DNA of 64,000 bases, taken from NCBI GenBank assembly GCA_027459645.1, contig DAIDHQ010000012.1, positions 18,314 through 82,313 on the forward strand, read 5' to 3'. Origin of the DNA: Vulcanimicrobiota bacterium. Lineage in GTDB: Bacteria; Vulcanimicrobiota; Vulcanimicrobiia; Vulcanimicrobiales; Vulcanimicrobiaceae. Below the pieces are notes generated by a model. It was not told where the DNA came from. It saw only the letters and a list, made by a program, of their open reading frames with translations, and made no database searches. Shown here in pieces: positions 8,808 through 18,912 of the stretch (positions are counted from its first letter, which is position 1; every line of letters begins with the position of its first letter). The position numbers and the translations under genes are program-made.

Positions 8808-11366
8808 GTGCTCGACTACTCGATCGTCATCCCCGTTTTTAACAAGGCGGCCTTCACGAAGCGCTGCCTCGAAACGCTGCCTCCGACGCTTGCCAACGCG
8901 GGCGACGGTGAGGTGATCGTGGTCGATAATGCATCGACCGACGAAACGCCGGAGGTACTCGCTGCATTTCCGTGGATTCGCGTGGTTCGCAACGAAACGA
9001 ACCTTGGTTTCGCCGGTGCAAACAATCAAGGCGCGCGTCTGGCGCAAGGGCGGTTTCTCGTCCTTCTCAACAATGACACCCAGGCGCATCCCGGCTGGCT
9101 CGCACGACTGCTAAAGACCGCTGCCGAACCGGGCGTCGGCGCCGTCGGAGCGCGGCTGCTCTTTCCCAACGAGACCGTCCAGCATGCCGGCGTCGCAATC
9201 AGTCCCGTCTTTCTTTCGCGGCTGAATTTCGTCGCGCTGCACGTGGACTATAAGTTGCCTGCGAACGATCCGCGAGTCGTCGTGACGCGCGATATGGCGG
9301 CCGTAACCGGCGCCTGTCTCGTGACACCACGCGATCTCTACCTTGGTCTGGGCGGCCTCGACGAGGCGTTTTGGAATGGTTACGAAGACGTCGATTACTG
9401 CCTGAAGGTGCGGGCCGAAGGTTTGCGCGTGGTCTACGACGGGCGCGCGTCGCTCTATCATTTCGAATCGCAATCGGGCGCACAGCGCTTCCGCAAAACG
9501 ATTTGGAACGCGGAGATGCTTCGCGAACGCCACCCCGAGGGCGTGGAATTCGACGTCGTGGCGCAACGCGTGCGCCAAGGCGCGGTGCGTCACATGCAGC
9601 GCACGACGCGTGGGGGAATCGATCTCCAGACGTGGCCCATTCCGCCCGTGACGCTGGTCGTGCACTCCGCAGCGGCAAGCGACCGGGGCGAGCGCTTTAT
9701 CGATGCGACATCCGTGCCGGTGGAACGCGTGATAACGGTCGGCACCACCGCGCAGCTCGATCCGGTGAACGACGCGCTACGCGTGCGAGGATTTCGGTAC
9801 GCCGCATTCGTGCATGCCGAAACGGCGGTGCGCGACGGTTGGCTCGAAGAATTGATCCGCCAAGTCGAAAACTCGTCTACGTGTGCCGCCGCTACGACCT
9901 CCGAGCGATTGCCGTTGGGAGAGAATGTTCGCGCGTTGGCACCCGACGCCCGATGCACGCTGCTTTCGTTGGAAAAGTTCCCGGCGCATCTCGAACTGCA
10001 GCCGTTCGATACGTGGGATGCCGCCGTTGCAGACCTCGCCATGCGCGCGTTGCCGCTCCAGGTCGGGACGCGCGGCGCAGGAAGCGCGATTGCCGATCTG
10101 CCGCCCGTTGGGCAAGATGCGGGATTTGCGCGCGAGCACGGCTTGCGTTTGGACGAATTGCACCGGGACGAACTCGTCGAGGAGCGGTCGGGGCTGCCCG
10201 AATTGCAGCGAGGTCTCGTCTCGATCGTCACGCTGAGTTGGAACGCGCCCGCATTTACCAAACTCGCGCTCGATTCGATCCGCGAACGCACATCCGAGCC
10301 GTATGAAGTGATCGTCGTCGACAACGGCTCGGGGCCGGAAACCCTCGAGATGTTGCGGGCGATCGACGATCCGCACGTGCGAGTCGTCTATAATCCCGTA
10401 AACCGCGGCTTCGCCGGCGGTAACAACGACGGCCTCGCCGTCGCTCGCGGCGAGCACGTCATCCTCTTGAACAACGACGTGATCGTGAGCGACGGGTGGA
10501 TCGAAGGCCTGCTTCGGCCGTTCGCGCAGGTTGCGGGCGTCGGGGTAACCGCTCCCCGCAGCAATCGCGTGGTCGGCCACCAGATGATCTACGATGCGAT
10601 CTACGAAGGCGACGCCGGCCTCCACGCCTACGCGCGGGAGCGTGCTAAGCGTTATCGTGGGCGAGGATACGTCACCGATCGCGCGATCGGCTTTTGCTTG
10701 TGCATCAGCCGTACCGTGCTGGAGCACGTCGGCGGCCTAGACGAAAGTTTCGGCGCCGGAAACTTCGAAGACGACGATTATTGCTTGCGCGTGCGCGGCG
10801 CCGGTTACAAGATCTACGTGTGCGACGACGTGTTCATCCATCATTTCGGCAGCCAGAGCTTTGCGGCGAACAACGTCGATTACGCCGCGTCGATGCACGG
10901 AAACTGGAGCGTCTTTTCCAAGAAGTGGGGCTATCCCGCAACGTATCCCGTCAACGGTTATCAGCCCTCCGAAGCGATCCGTCGCGGCTTCGATCCTGCG
11001 CGTCATTTCGTTCCGTTCGTACAGCGTATGGAGACGTCCGACGCGATGCCGCTGGTGCTTTGGGGACGCGTCGAAACCGACGTCGAGTGGGAGCGGATGG
11101 CGCCGTTCGTACGCCGGTACATGCGCGCGTTTACCGCTGCCGATCGCGTGGAACTTCACCTGACGGTCGGAGCCGGTGCCGATCCGGACGTGATCGCTCG
11201 CCGCATCGAGCGCGCGGCATCGAAGCTCGGCATGGCTCCCGAAAGCATGCCGGAGATCGTGGTGACCGATGAAGAGCCGCAGACGCCGGTGCGCCGGGCC
11301 GTGGCGGAAATCGAAGATTCGAGTCCGAGCGCGCTGCGACGCATGCTGGGGACGGCTGCATCGTGA
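8808..11366 (+). CDS. Tandem-domain GT2 glycosyltransferase
   Basis: Two GT2 modules: LDYSIVIPVFNKAAFTKRCLETLP...VVDNASTDET and SIVTLSWNAPAFTKLALDSI...VVDNGSGPET, each with a LLNND motif. Confidence 0.88.
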   Translation: MLDYSIVIPVFNKAAFTKRCLETLPPTLANAGDGEVIVVDNASTDETPEVLAAFPWIRVVRNETNLGFAGANNQGARLAQGRFLVLLNNDTQAHPGWLARLLKTAAEPGVGAVGARLLFPNETVQHAGVAISPVFLSRLNFVALHVDYKLPANDPRVVVTRDMAAVTGACLVTPRDLYLGLGGLDEAFWNGYEDVDYCLKVRAEGLRVVYDGRASLYHFESQSGAQRFRKTIWNAEMLRERHPEGVEFDVVAQRVRQGAVRHMQRTTRGGIDLQTWPIPPVTLVVHSAAASDRGERFIDATSVPVERVITVGTTAQLDPVNDALRVRGFRYAAFVHAETAVRDGWLEELIRQVENSSTCAAATTSERLPLGENVRALAPDARCTLLSLEKFPAHLELQPFDTWDAAVADLAMRALPLQVGTRGAGSAIADLPPVGQDAGFAREHGLRLDELHRDELVEERSGLPELQRGLVSIVTLSWNAPAFTKLALDSIRERTSEPYEVIVVDNGSGPETLEMLRAIDDPHVRVVYNPVNRGFAGGNNDGLAVARGEHVILLNNDVIVSDGWIEGLLRPFAQVAGVGVTAPRSNRVVGHQMIYDAIYEGDAGLHAYARERAKRYRGRGYVTDRAIGFCLCISRTVLEHVGGLDESFGAGNFEDDDYCLRVRGAGYKIYVCDDVFIHHFGSQSFAANNVDYAASMHGNWSVFSKKWGYPATYPVNGYQPSEAIRRGFDPARHFVPFVQRMETSDAMPLVLWGRVETDVEWERMAPFVRRYMRAFTAADRVELHLTVGAGADPDVIARRIERAASKLGMAPESMPEIVVTDEEPQTPVRRAVAEIEDSSPSALRRMLGTAAS

Positions 11367-13339
11367 GATACGATTTTAAAACCGACCGGCTTTGCTTCAC
11401 GCGGGATCGCGAGCGGCAGAAAGCGTTCGTTCGTGCGGATCGGCTTGCGTACGCGCGCTTCGAAACGGCGCTCGCGCAAAAGTTCTTTGCTATCGTCGAC
11501 TTGGTCTTTGCGGAAGGCGACGAAATCGCGGTACTTCCCTTTATTGTCGTGGACGGCACGATGTTGCTGGAGCGAGAGCTCAGCCCGTTCATCTGGCCGG
11601 CGCATTTGAAAGATCTCGACGACGGCGTCGTCGAGGCGATCGAAGCGCGGATCGAGCCCTGGCTGCGCTCCTTGATCGTCGCGCGCAATGAAAACGGGTT
11701 CGGCGAGCGTCTTTTTTCCGAAGACGTAACGTTCAAGCAGCGCTTGGAACGTGCGAAGCAACGCGGGTGGCTGGGAACCGCTCCCGCTCGCGAGGTGCTG
11801 CTGGATATCGCACCGCACGCCTACGCCGTGCGTTTCGCGTTTTCCGGAGACGTCGTCGTGCGCGGACGCGGCGCGCTCAACGGTGCCGCGTACTTGAGCG
11901 TCGGCAACGGGCGCACGCTGGCCGTTGCTGCGAATGAAGAAGAAGCGGTGGACGCCCGCGCGTGGTTCGGTCTCGACAAGGTCGAAGTCGACGCGCCCGG
12001 CCGATGCGACCTCTACGTCGGCCCTCGCGTGAACGCTCCCGATTGCGGCACGGCGATTTTCTTGGAATCGCAGGCCGAGCCGGGAGAACGCCGCGTTTCG
12101 GTCGCGGCGCCGCTGCCGATCGAAGTGCTGCTCTCGTACGACCTCGACGACGCTGGCGAGGCGTCGTCATTCGCGGTGCGCGCACGGCCGCGCTCGGCGC
12201 GGGCGTCGCACGTGACGGTGCCGGCTGCGACCGGAGGCTCCGCGGGCCGGGTCGCGCTCGTCGCGCGCGAGGACCTCTTGCGCGTGCGCGATGCCGATAC
12301 GGACGCCGTCACGATGCTGCAGACCATGCTTACGGCGGAAGGCTTCTCGGCGGAGATCGTCGCTCCGTCGCATTTCCGCGTCGATGGCTTCGATCTAATC
12401 CACGTCTTCGGATTCCGCTATGCGCCGGCCATTGCAGCGCAGATCCACGCCGCGCGCGACGCCGGCACTCCGGTCGTACTCACGGCCTATGCCGACGATC
12501 CGCAGAACGATTATCCCATCGGGACGGGTACGTTCCGCCGGCTGCTCCAGAACACCGACGACGAGATCGTTCGCGGCGAATATCTGCACGCGCTTTCGTT
12601 ACGGCGTTTGCGCGACGACGAACTGGTCGACGCGCTCGACGTTGCCTCGGTGAAGCTGCTCTGCTCGACGGCGCGCGTCGCCTACGTAACCTGCGCGCGT
12701 GAAGAGCAGCGCCTTCGCGCCGATTTCGGCTTCGACGGAACGAGCATCCACGTGCCCGCGATTGCCTTTAACACCAACGGCGACGGCGACCCCACGTGGG
12801 CGACGGGTTACGACGACTTCGCGTTGGTGTTCGGGCCGGTCGGCACGGAATCCAACGCCTATCTGATCGCGCGGGCGGCTTCACGGCTGGGGATACCGCT
12901 GATCGTCTGCGGCGACGTGGTCGATGCCGCCTATTATCCCGAGCTGCGCACCGTTCTCGGCCGTCAGGGGATCTGGCTGCCCGCCCGCGAGCTTTCCGAG
13001 GGCGAGCGTCGCTCGCTCTTGGCCCGGGCCCGCGTCGTTCTCGACGTCTCTTGGAGCGGGCAGGGCCTGCACCGGCTGGCGAGCGCGGCCTGCGCCGGCG
13101 TACCCATCGTGGGCTCCTCAACAGGCTATGCGGGCGACGTGTGGGGCGATTTGGCGTTCGTCGCGGACCCCGCGAGCGAGGAGTCGATCGCGGTTGCCCT
13201 GGGGCGCGCGTGGCTCGTGGGAGAGGAGCACCGGAGGGGGCTCGTGATGCGGACCGCTCCCCTGGCCGATCCGCTGTCGGTGCTGGTCAATACGGTCCAG
13301 GGCTACCAAGAGGCTGCTCGGTCCTTTACGCGACTCTGA
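11363..13339 (+). CDS. Large protein with glycosyltransferase-like C-terminus (GT4/GT1 C-domain)
   Basis: 658 aa; C-term VLDVSWSGQGLHRLASAACAGVPIVGSSTGYAGDVWGDLAFVADPASEESIAVAL resembles GT4 nucleotide-sugar site; 4-nt overlap with previous gene. Confidence 0.6.
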   Translation: MRYDFKTDRLCFTRDRERQKAFVRADRLAYARFETALAQKFFAIVDLVFAEGDEIAVLPFIVVDGTMLLERELSPFIWPAHLKDLDDGVVEAIEARIEPWLRSLIVARNENGFGERLFSEDVTFKQRLERAKQRGWLGTAPAREVLLDIAPHAYAVRFAFSGDVVVRGRGALNGAAYLSVGNGRTLAVAANEEEAVDARAWFGLDKVEVDAPGRCDLYVGPRVNAPDCGTAIFLESQAEPGERRVSVAAPLPIEVLLSYDLDDAGEASSFAVRARPRSARASHVTVPAATGGSAGRVALVAREDLLRVRDADTDAVTMLQTMLTAEGFSAEIVAPSHFRVDGFDLIHVFGFRYAPAIAAQIHAARDAGTPVVLTAYADDPQNDYPIGTGTFRRLLQNTDDEIVRGEYLHALSLRRLRDDELVDALDVASVKLLCSTARVAYVTCAREEQRLRADFGFDGTSIHVPAIAFNTNGDGDPTWATGYDDFALVFGPVGTESNAYLIARAASRLGIPLIVCGDVVDAAYYPELRTVLGRQGIWLPARELSEGERRSLLARARVVLDVSWSGQGLHRLASAACAGVPIVGSSTGYAGDVWGDLAFVADPASEESIAVALGRAWLVGEEHRRGLVMRTAPLADPLSVLVNTVQGYQEAARSFTRL

Positions 13340-13350
13340 CCCGATTACTC

Positions 13351-13378
13351 TAAAAAATACGGCCAACCAGTCCGAATA
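13351..13378 (+). promoter_or_regulatory. Weak sigma-28-like promoter upstream of flaG-fliD-fliS
   Basis: TAAA (13351-13354)-N16-TCCGAATA (13371-13378), 5/8 match to the -10 and 1 nt longer spacer than consensus. Confidence 0.35.
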
Positions 13379-13413
13379 CTCTCTCTAGAGAGTACTCAGA
13401 GGAGCGTGGTCAC

Positions 13414-13764
13414 ATGGATGTTTCCGCCATTACCTCGGCTGCCGGCACGCCGGCACCCGCGGTGTCGGATCAAGCAGCCGCAACGACGCCGGTAGCCGGC
13501 GCTGATTCGTCATCACAAAACCAGTCGTCACCGAACGGGTCCTCAGCGCTCACCCCTGCCATCGCAAAGCTCTTCGGCAGCAGCGGTTCACCGCAGCCCG
13601 TCGAGTTGCACGTATCGTATCGCGTCGACGGCCAGGATATCGTCACGATCTTCACCGACCCGAAAACCGGAAAAGAAGTCGCCCAATTCCCACCCGAATT
13701 GCTGCTCGGGCTTGCGAAGTTTTTCGATCATACCGGCGGTGTGACATTGGATAAAACCGCTTAG
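13414..13764 (+). CDS. flaG: FlaG family protein
   Basis: VELHVSYRVDGQDIVTIFTDPKTGKEVAQFPPELLLGLAKFFDHTGGVTLDKTA matches FlaG C-terminal pattern; upstream of fliD. Confidence 0.82.
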   Translation: MDVSAITSAAGTPAPAVSDQAAATTPVAGADSSSQNQSSPNGSSALTPAIAKLFGSSGSPQPVELHVSYRVDGQDIVTIFTDPKTGKEVAQFPPELLLGLAKFFDHTGGVTLDKTA

Positions 13765-13779
13765 AGCCAAGGAGGGCTT

Positions 13780-15777
13780 ATGTCCAGCAGTCAGGTTCCC
13801 GGTACAAACGTACCACCGATATCGTTCCCCGGCATTTCGTCGGGCATCGATTACAATTCGATCATCACGAAGCTGACCTCGCTCACGCTCGCGCCGACGG
13901 TCGGTTTGAATCAGCAGATCGCCACGCTCAATGCAGCGAACGCGGAGCTGATTACCATCAACTCGCTCTTTACCTCCGTGCAGAACGCGCTTGGAGCGCT
14001 CTCGGATCCCACGCTCTTCACGTCCTATTCGGCTACGTCGAGCAACTCGGCGTTTGCAACGGCACAAGAGATTTCCGGGCAAACCGCCGCGCCCGGCACG
14101 TACGCGATCAAGAGCGAAACCATCGCCACATCGACGACCGTAACGAGCAACGCTTCCGTTGGCCACTCGATTCGCGATCTGATCACCCAAGGGCCGTATA
14201 GCGGTCTGGCTTCGGACACGGTGCCGCTGGTCGACTCTTATGCTGCCGTCACGCCGACCAATGGCGCCGGCGCGAGCGGGACGATCACGGTCGACGGCGT
14301 TGCGGTCTCGTACAACGTCAATACCGATTCGCTTCAAACGATCCTCAACCGCATCCAGACCGCCGTACAGGCGAACTATGATTCGTCGTTCACGATCGGC
14401 TACAACGGTACTACCGACACGATCGTGGTGAATGGAAACAAGCCGATCACGTTAGGAAGCGCGAACGATCAGGGCAACCTGCTCCAGGTGCTTAAGCTCG
14501 ATCAAGCGCAGATCAACGATTCGGGTCCGGGGCCGTACACGGTCACCGGAACGTCCGGCGTCGGCGGACTCAACCTCGCCGCCGCCTTGAACAGCTATAC
14601 CTATGCTGGCTTCCAAGGCACGGGCGTTACGTCCGGAGTCTTTACGATCAACGGCGTCGCCATCACCGTCTCCAGCACGGGAGACAATCTCGCCTCGATC
14701 ATCGGCAAGATCAATGCGAGTTCCGCGGGCGTCGTTGCATCGTACAACAGCGCGACCAATCAGATCACGCTCGTCAGTAAAACGACCGGTACGCAGAGCA
14801 TCGTCCTTGGGGCGAGCGGCGACACGAGCAACTTCTTGGCGGAAGCGGGGCTGACGACGGCGAGCGGTGCGTCGACGACTCTGGGAACGCAGGCCAGCAT
14901 CGTGCTCCAGACCCCGAGCGGCGGCACGACGACAGTTTACAGTAATAGCAATCAAGTCACCAACGCGATACCGGGCATTCAGATCAATCTGCTATCGAAC
15001 TCGACGTCGCAGTTCACGATCAACGTCGCGCAAGACACCACCGGGTTGGTCAACGCGGTCAATACGTTCGTCTCCGCCTATAACGCGGCGATCACGGAGA
15101 TCAATAACGCGACGCAGCCGCCTGTCGTCACGGCATCGGCTCCCGGAACTTCGGGCGTGCAGTCGACGGCGATCGGCGGCGGCGTGCTGTGGGGCAATTC
15201 GGACGTCGCCAATCTCAAGAGCGTGCTCGTCGGTCTCGTGAGCGGCTTCTTCGGAAGCGGCAACCAGTATAACTCGCTCGCGTCACTGGGTTTGCAACTC
15301 AGCAGTTCGTTTACGCAGCTGACCTCCAACAACAACACGGGGCAGAACGGGAACAACACCCAGCCGATTCAATCGACGACATACCAGGGAACCGACGGGA
15401 CGTTCCAGCCGCTGGATGCGACGAAATTCCAGGCCGCCTTTGCCGCTAACGCGAGTGCCGTCGAGCAGATATTCCAAGGTGCGAACGGCCTCACGACGCA
15501 GCTCGGCACCTACTTGACGGGCGTGACGGGTTTCCCGACGCTGCTGAACAGCGGCCCGGTCGGGAACATTCCCACCGTTGCGATCATCCAGAGTTTCGAA
15601 AACACGAACTCATCGCAAATCACGACGATTCAGCAGCAGGTCCAACAAATCACCGACAACGCGAATCAGCAGGCAAATCTACTGCGCCAAGAGTTCGTCG
15701 CCACCGAAACGCAGCTCGCAGGCTACCAAGCTCTGCAAAGTCAGCTTGCCGGCTTCTTTAAGCAGTCGGGTGGGTAG
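13780..15777 (+). CDS. fliD: Flagellar filament capping protein FliD
   Basis: 665 aa; ISFPGISSGIDYNSIITKLTSL N-term and coiled-coil C-term ...QQANLLRQEFVATETQLAGYQALQSQLAGFF. Confidence 0.93.
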   Translation: MSSSQVPGTNVPPISFPGISSGIDYNSIITKLTSLTLAPTVGLNQQIATLNAANAELITINSLFTSVQNALGALSDPTLFTSYSATSSNSAFATAQEISGQTAAPGTYAIKSETIATSTTVTSNASVGHSIRDLITQGPYSGLASDTVPLVDSYAAVTPTNGAGASGTITVDGVAVSYNVNTDSLQTILNRIQTAVQANYDSSFTIGYNGTTDTIVVNGNKPITLGSANDQGNLLQVLKLDQAQINDSGPGPYTVTGTSGVGGLNLAAALNSYTYAGFQGTGVTSGVFTINGVAITVSSTGDNLASIIGKINASSAGVVASYNSATNQITLVSKTTGTQSIVLGASGDTSNFLAEAGLTTASGASTTLGTQASIVLQTPSGGTTTVYSNSNQVTNAIPGIQINLLSNSTSQFTINVAQDTTGLVNAVNTFVSAYNAAITEINNATQPPVVTASAPGTSGVQSTAIGGGVLWGNSDVANLKSVLVGLVSGFFGSGNQYNSLASLGLQLSSSFTQLTSNNNTGQNGNNTQPIQSTTYQGTDGTFQPLDATKFQAAFAANASAVEQIFQGANGLTTQLGTYLTGVTGFPTLLNSGPVGNIPTVAIIQSFENTNSSQITTIQQQVQQITDNANQQANLLRQEFVATETQLAGYQALQSQLAGFFKQSGG

Positions 15778-15781
15778 AGCG

Positions 15782-16252
15782 ATGAAGAATTCGTCGGCTC
15801 AGCAGAAATATCTCGAAACGTCGATCTCGACGGCGTCGAAAGAAGATCTGATCATCAAGATCTTCGACGTGCTCGTGCTTGCGTCGCAGCAGGCGCACGA
15901 GAAGCTTACGCGCACGCCGGGCGACATCGAGGGCATTCACAAGGCGCTACTGCGCGCGCAACGCGCGTGTGCCTTATTGATGGGCTCGCTCGACATGGAG
16001 ATCGGCGGCGAACTTTCGAAGAATCTGTTCCGCGTGTACGAGTTCTGGCATCACGAACTGGTCATGGCGAACATGCAAAAGGATCCCACGCGGGTGGAAC
16101 GCATCCTGGGCTTCGCGCAAGACTACCGCACGACGTGGATGCAAGCCGTCGCGCAATTCAAAGCGCAGAAAGGCGCAGCAGCCGCCGCGTCTTCGGCGGC
16201 CCGGGGCGCGGCGTTCTCGGGAGAGTCGAGCACCTTTGCCGCCGTCAGCTGA
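15782..16252 (+). CDS. fliS: Flagellar export chaperone FliS
   Basis: MKNSSAQQKYLETSISTASKEDLIIKIFDVLVLASQQAHEKL...; downstream of fliD; start inside the longer ORF-track entry. Confidence 0.88.
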   Translation: MKNSSAQQKYLETSISTASKEDLIIKIFDVLVLASQQAHEKLTRTPGDIEGIHKALLRAQRACALLMGSLDMEIGGELSKNLFRVYEFWHHELVMANMQKDPTRVERILGFAQDYRTTWMQAVAQFKAQKGAAAAASSAARGAAFSGESSTFAAVS

Positions 16253-16625
16253 CGAGCAGCTCCACGCGATCGGTCAAACGGTCGGCGGCCTGGAGCAACT
16301 CTGCAACGAACTGGAAGTTGCGTTACGCGCGCGCGACTGGCCGCGTATGGGCGTCGCGATCGCCGATTCCCGCCGCGTCATGCACGAACTCGAAAATGCC
16401 ATGGCCGACACGACGGGACTGCGTACGGCCGAATTCGATCGCACCATCTATGCGCGCTTGCAGCGCGTCTTCTCCGTGCGAGACGAGCAGATGAAGCGCC
16501 TCTCGCAGCTTCACGACGAGGTTGCGGAGAATCTGCGCTCGCTCTCGCGATGGAAGGGCTATGCGCGCTCGATCGGCGGAAGCGATCAAACGCGGCCGCC
16601 CCGCATCCTCAACGATCTGCGGTAG
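16236..16625 (+). CDS. FliT/FlgN-like small flagellar chaperone
   Basis: 129 aa helical protein overlapping fliS 3' end; gene order fliD-fliS-fliT. Confidence 0.5.
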   Translation: MPPSADEQLHAIGQTVGGLEQLCNELEVALRARDWPRMGVAIADSRRVMHELENAMADTTGLRTAEFDRTIYARLQRVFSVRDEQMKRLSQLHDEVAENLRSLSRWKGYARSIGGSDQTRPPRILNDLR

Positions 16626-16636
16626 ACGCCGCTTCC

Positions 16637-17398
16637 TCAGCGCGGCGTGACGTACTCGACGAGCGCTCGTCGATGTATTTCGCCTTGCGCCGGAATGTGC
16701 TCGTAGGGCACGAGCAAGTGTTCTTCGCCGCGTCGTACGGCGATGCGCCGTTGGTTGGTCACGTCGGGCGGCTCCCAGACGTCCGGCATGACGCGGCCGC
16801 GCCCGCGATCGTAATGTCCGCAGCGCGCCCCGGCGTCGAGAATGACCTTCCAGCCCCGCTTGCGCAGCCGATCGCAGAAAAGATAGTCTTCGTCGCACAC
16901 GCGTACGCGCGCCGCTGCCGGTTCCAAAAAGACGTGCGCGGGAAAATACGGCGGTTCGAATTCCCCGAGCGCGGACATGCGAACCGCAACGCAACCGAAT
17001 CCGACGCCGTCGACCTCAACCGGATCGTTTGCAAAAGCCGGCACCGTTGCGCTCGTCGTATCGTCGGGATTCCAGTCCGCCACGGCCATCGGACGAAAGC
17101 CGTCTCGCGAGTAATAGAGCGCACCTGCGAGTCCGCAACGCGGCTCCGCCTCGAGCACGTGCAGCAAGCGCATGAATACATCGTGCGGCATCACGATATC
17201 GTCGTCGCACATGAAGAGTACGTCGGCTTGCAATGCGAGCGCGCGTTCGGCGATCAAATCGCGTTGCGCGGGCACGAAGTTGCCGGTCACGACGTAGCTT
17301 TCAAAACTCGTTCCCGAAGGCAGCCGCGCTTGTTCCAAGGCTTGCATGAACGGCGCCGCCGGCGAGCCGGCCGTCGGTATGCCGAGGAGAATCCTCAC
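16637..17398 (-). CDS. GT2-like glycosyltransferase
   Basis: MRILLGIPTAGSPAAPFMQALEQ...VLFMCDDDIVMPHDVFMRLL DXD-type motif. Confidence 0.7.
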   Translation of the reverse strand: MRILLGIPTAGSPAAPFMQALEQARLPSGTSFESYVVTGNFVPAQRDLIAERALALQADVLFMCDDDIVMPHDVFMRLLHVLEAEPRCGLAGALYYSRDGFRPMAVADWNPDDTTSATVPAFANDPVEVDGVGFGCVAVRMSALGEFEPPYFPAHVFLEPAAARVRVCDEDYLFCDRLRKRGWKVILDAGARCGHYDRGRGRVMPDVWEPPDVTNQRRIAVRRGEEHLLVPYEHIPAQGEIHRRALVEYVTPR

Positions 17399-18912
17399 CG
17401 TTCGATGATCGAAGCGAAGGCGGCAAGTACCGCGCGGGCGGCGGCATCGAGCGCGGGCTCGCTCGCGAAGAGCAACCCGGTCGTGCGATCGATGCGGATG
17501 CGAACGAACAATTTCTGCAGCGTGGTCATCGATAGCTGCGCGTAGCCGCGAAGCGCGTTTTCAAGCGATGCTCCCAACGCGTCGTCGTCGACGATCGCGC
17601 GTTGTGCCTGCAACGCGAGCGTGAGCTGACGCGCCTTGATGAAATCCCAGCGCTCGCGCTCTTCGAAGATCTTTTTGACGACCGCGAGCGTCGGGGGCGA
17701 AAGTTCGGTTGCGAGCAGCGCCGTTCCGGCCGTTCGGTTCGGTGGCGGCGTCACCGGTGCAGGATCGATCGTGTCGAGTTCCGCCAGCAGCGCGCCGGCG
17801 TATTCCACGATGGGTTCCTTTTTGCCGAGTTTTTCATGCAGAGCGATGCGGTGTAGTACCTGCGACTGCGCGTCCAGATGGCGCTTGAGTGCGGCGGAGT
17901 CATTTCCCGAGGTATCGGTCGTGCATGCAAGCGCGCTTGCGAAGATGCAATGTTGAAGCAGCGTCGGCGTCTTTGACCCGTTGAAGGAGCGTTCGAAGAA
18001 GACGAGCGTCGTACGATCGAAGCGGCCGTACAGCATCACCGCTTCCCGCACCGCCACGGGTTGTGGTTCAGGTTCGGGCTCCGCCACGGGTTTCGGCTCG
18101 ACGCGCGGCTCCGCCGCGACCGGCGGCTGCTCGATCTCAACCGGCGGCTGCTCGATCTCCGCCGGAGGCGGGGCTGGGGCTGCGGCGTCGGATAACGCGG
18201 CATCCGCCGCCTCATAGACGAGCGTCTCTTCAACGTCGAGTTCGTAGATCGGCAGATCGTCTTCCGGCAGTTCGTCGGCGGGTATCTCGACCGGAATGAG
18301 CGGCTTGGCTTCCAAATAGACCGATTCGGCACGAGAGACCTCGGCCGAGAAGCTGCCCTCGCGCTGGTTGCGTCGCGTGACCCGCAGCGCCCGTGCGCCG
18401 GCGATTGCCGCGTTCGCGGAGCGGACCGACGGCAACAGGACGAGCGGACCGATCCCCAAGCGTACGCCGACCTTCCACAAGGCGGTCGCGCGACCACCCG
18501 CCGGAATCTCGGGCAGCTCCAGCCCGTCACCAAAAAAGCGCTGGACGGCGTCTTCGGGAACCGCCCGCCCGTCCACAAGCAACGACCCGCTCCGGTAGGT
18601 GGCGTCTGCGGGCAGCGGAACGGCCGCCACGACGCCGCGCGCCCCCTTTGCGCCCTCGTTTGCGATGCTGAGCGAGAACGTCACTACGGTGCCCGCAATG
18701 ACGCCCGAAGGCGGATTGGCGGCGGCTTCAACGACGAGAACGGCGCTCTCGCCGACGAACGGTACCTCATCGTCGGTGACGCCGGCGGCGGCGTCGCTTC
18801 CGTAGCGCGATTCCCAACGGGTCGGCGGCGGCGGTGCAAGGCCGAGGGCGCTGCGCTGCAGTTCCAGCAAACGCATGTCGGCGCTGGCCTCGAAATCGGG
18901 CTCGCGGTTCAT
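17395..18912 (-). CDS. Hypothetical protein with DUF11-like/CARDB-like N-terminal domain and Pro/Glu linker
   Basis: 505 aa; GVIAGTVVTFSLSIANEGAKGARGVVAAVPLPADATYRSGSLLVDG resembles DUF11-type repeats; linker with IEQPPVEIEQPPV repeat; 4-nt overlaps with both neighbours. Confidence 0.5.
   Translation of the reverse strand: MNREPDFEASADMRLLELQRSALGLAPPPPTRWESRYGSDAAAGVTDDEVPFVGESAVLVVEAAANPPSGVIAGTVVTFSLSIANEGAKGARGVVAAVPLPADATYRSGSLLVDGRAVPEDAVQRFFGDGLELPEIPAGGRATALWKVGVRLGIGPLVLLPSVRSANAAIAGARALRVTRRNQREGSFSAEVSRAESVYLEAKPLIPVEIPADELPEDDLPIYELDVEETLVYEAADAALSDAAAPAPPPAEIEQPPVEIEQPPVAAEPRVEPKPVAEPEPEPQPVAVREAVMLYGRFDRTTLVFFERSFNGSKTPTLLQHCIFASALACTTDTSGNDSAALKRHLDAQSQVLHRIALHEKLGKKEPIVEYAGALLAELDTIDPAPVTPPPNRTAGTALLATELSPPTLAVVKKIFEERERWDFIKARQLTLALQAQRAIVDDDALGASLENALRGYAQLSMTTLQKLFVRIRIDRTTGLLFASEPALDAAARAVLAAFASIIER

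Noticed and set aside
9371-10306. 311-aa plus-strand ORF inside the tandem GT2 gene
   Set aside because: Alternate frame of a well-supported GT2 gene; Arg/Ala rich, no motif.
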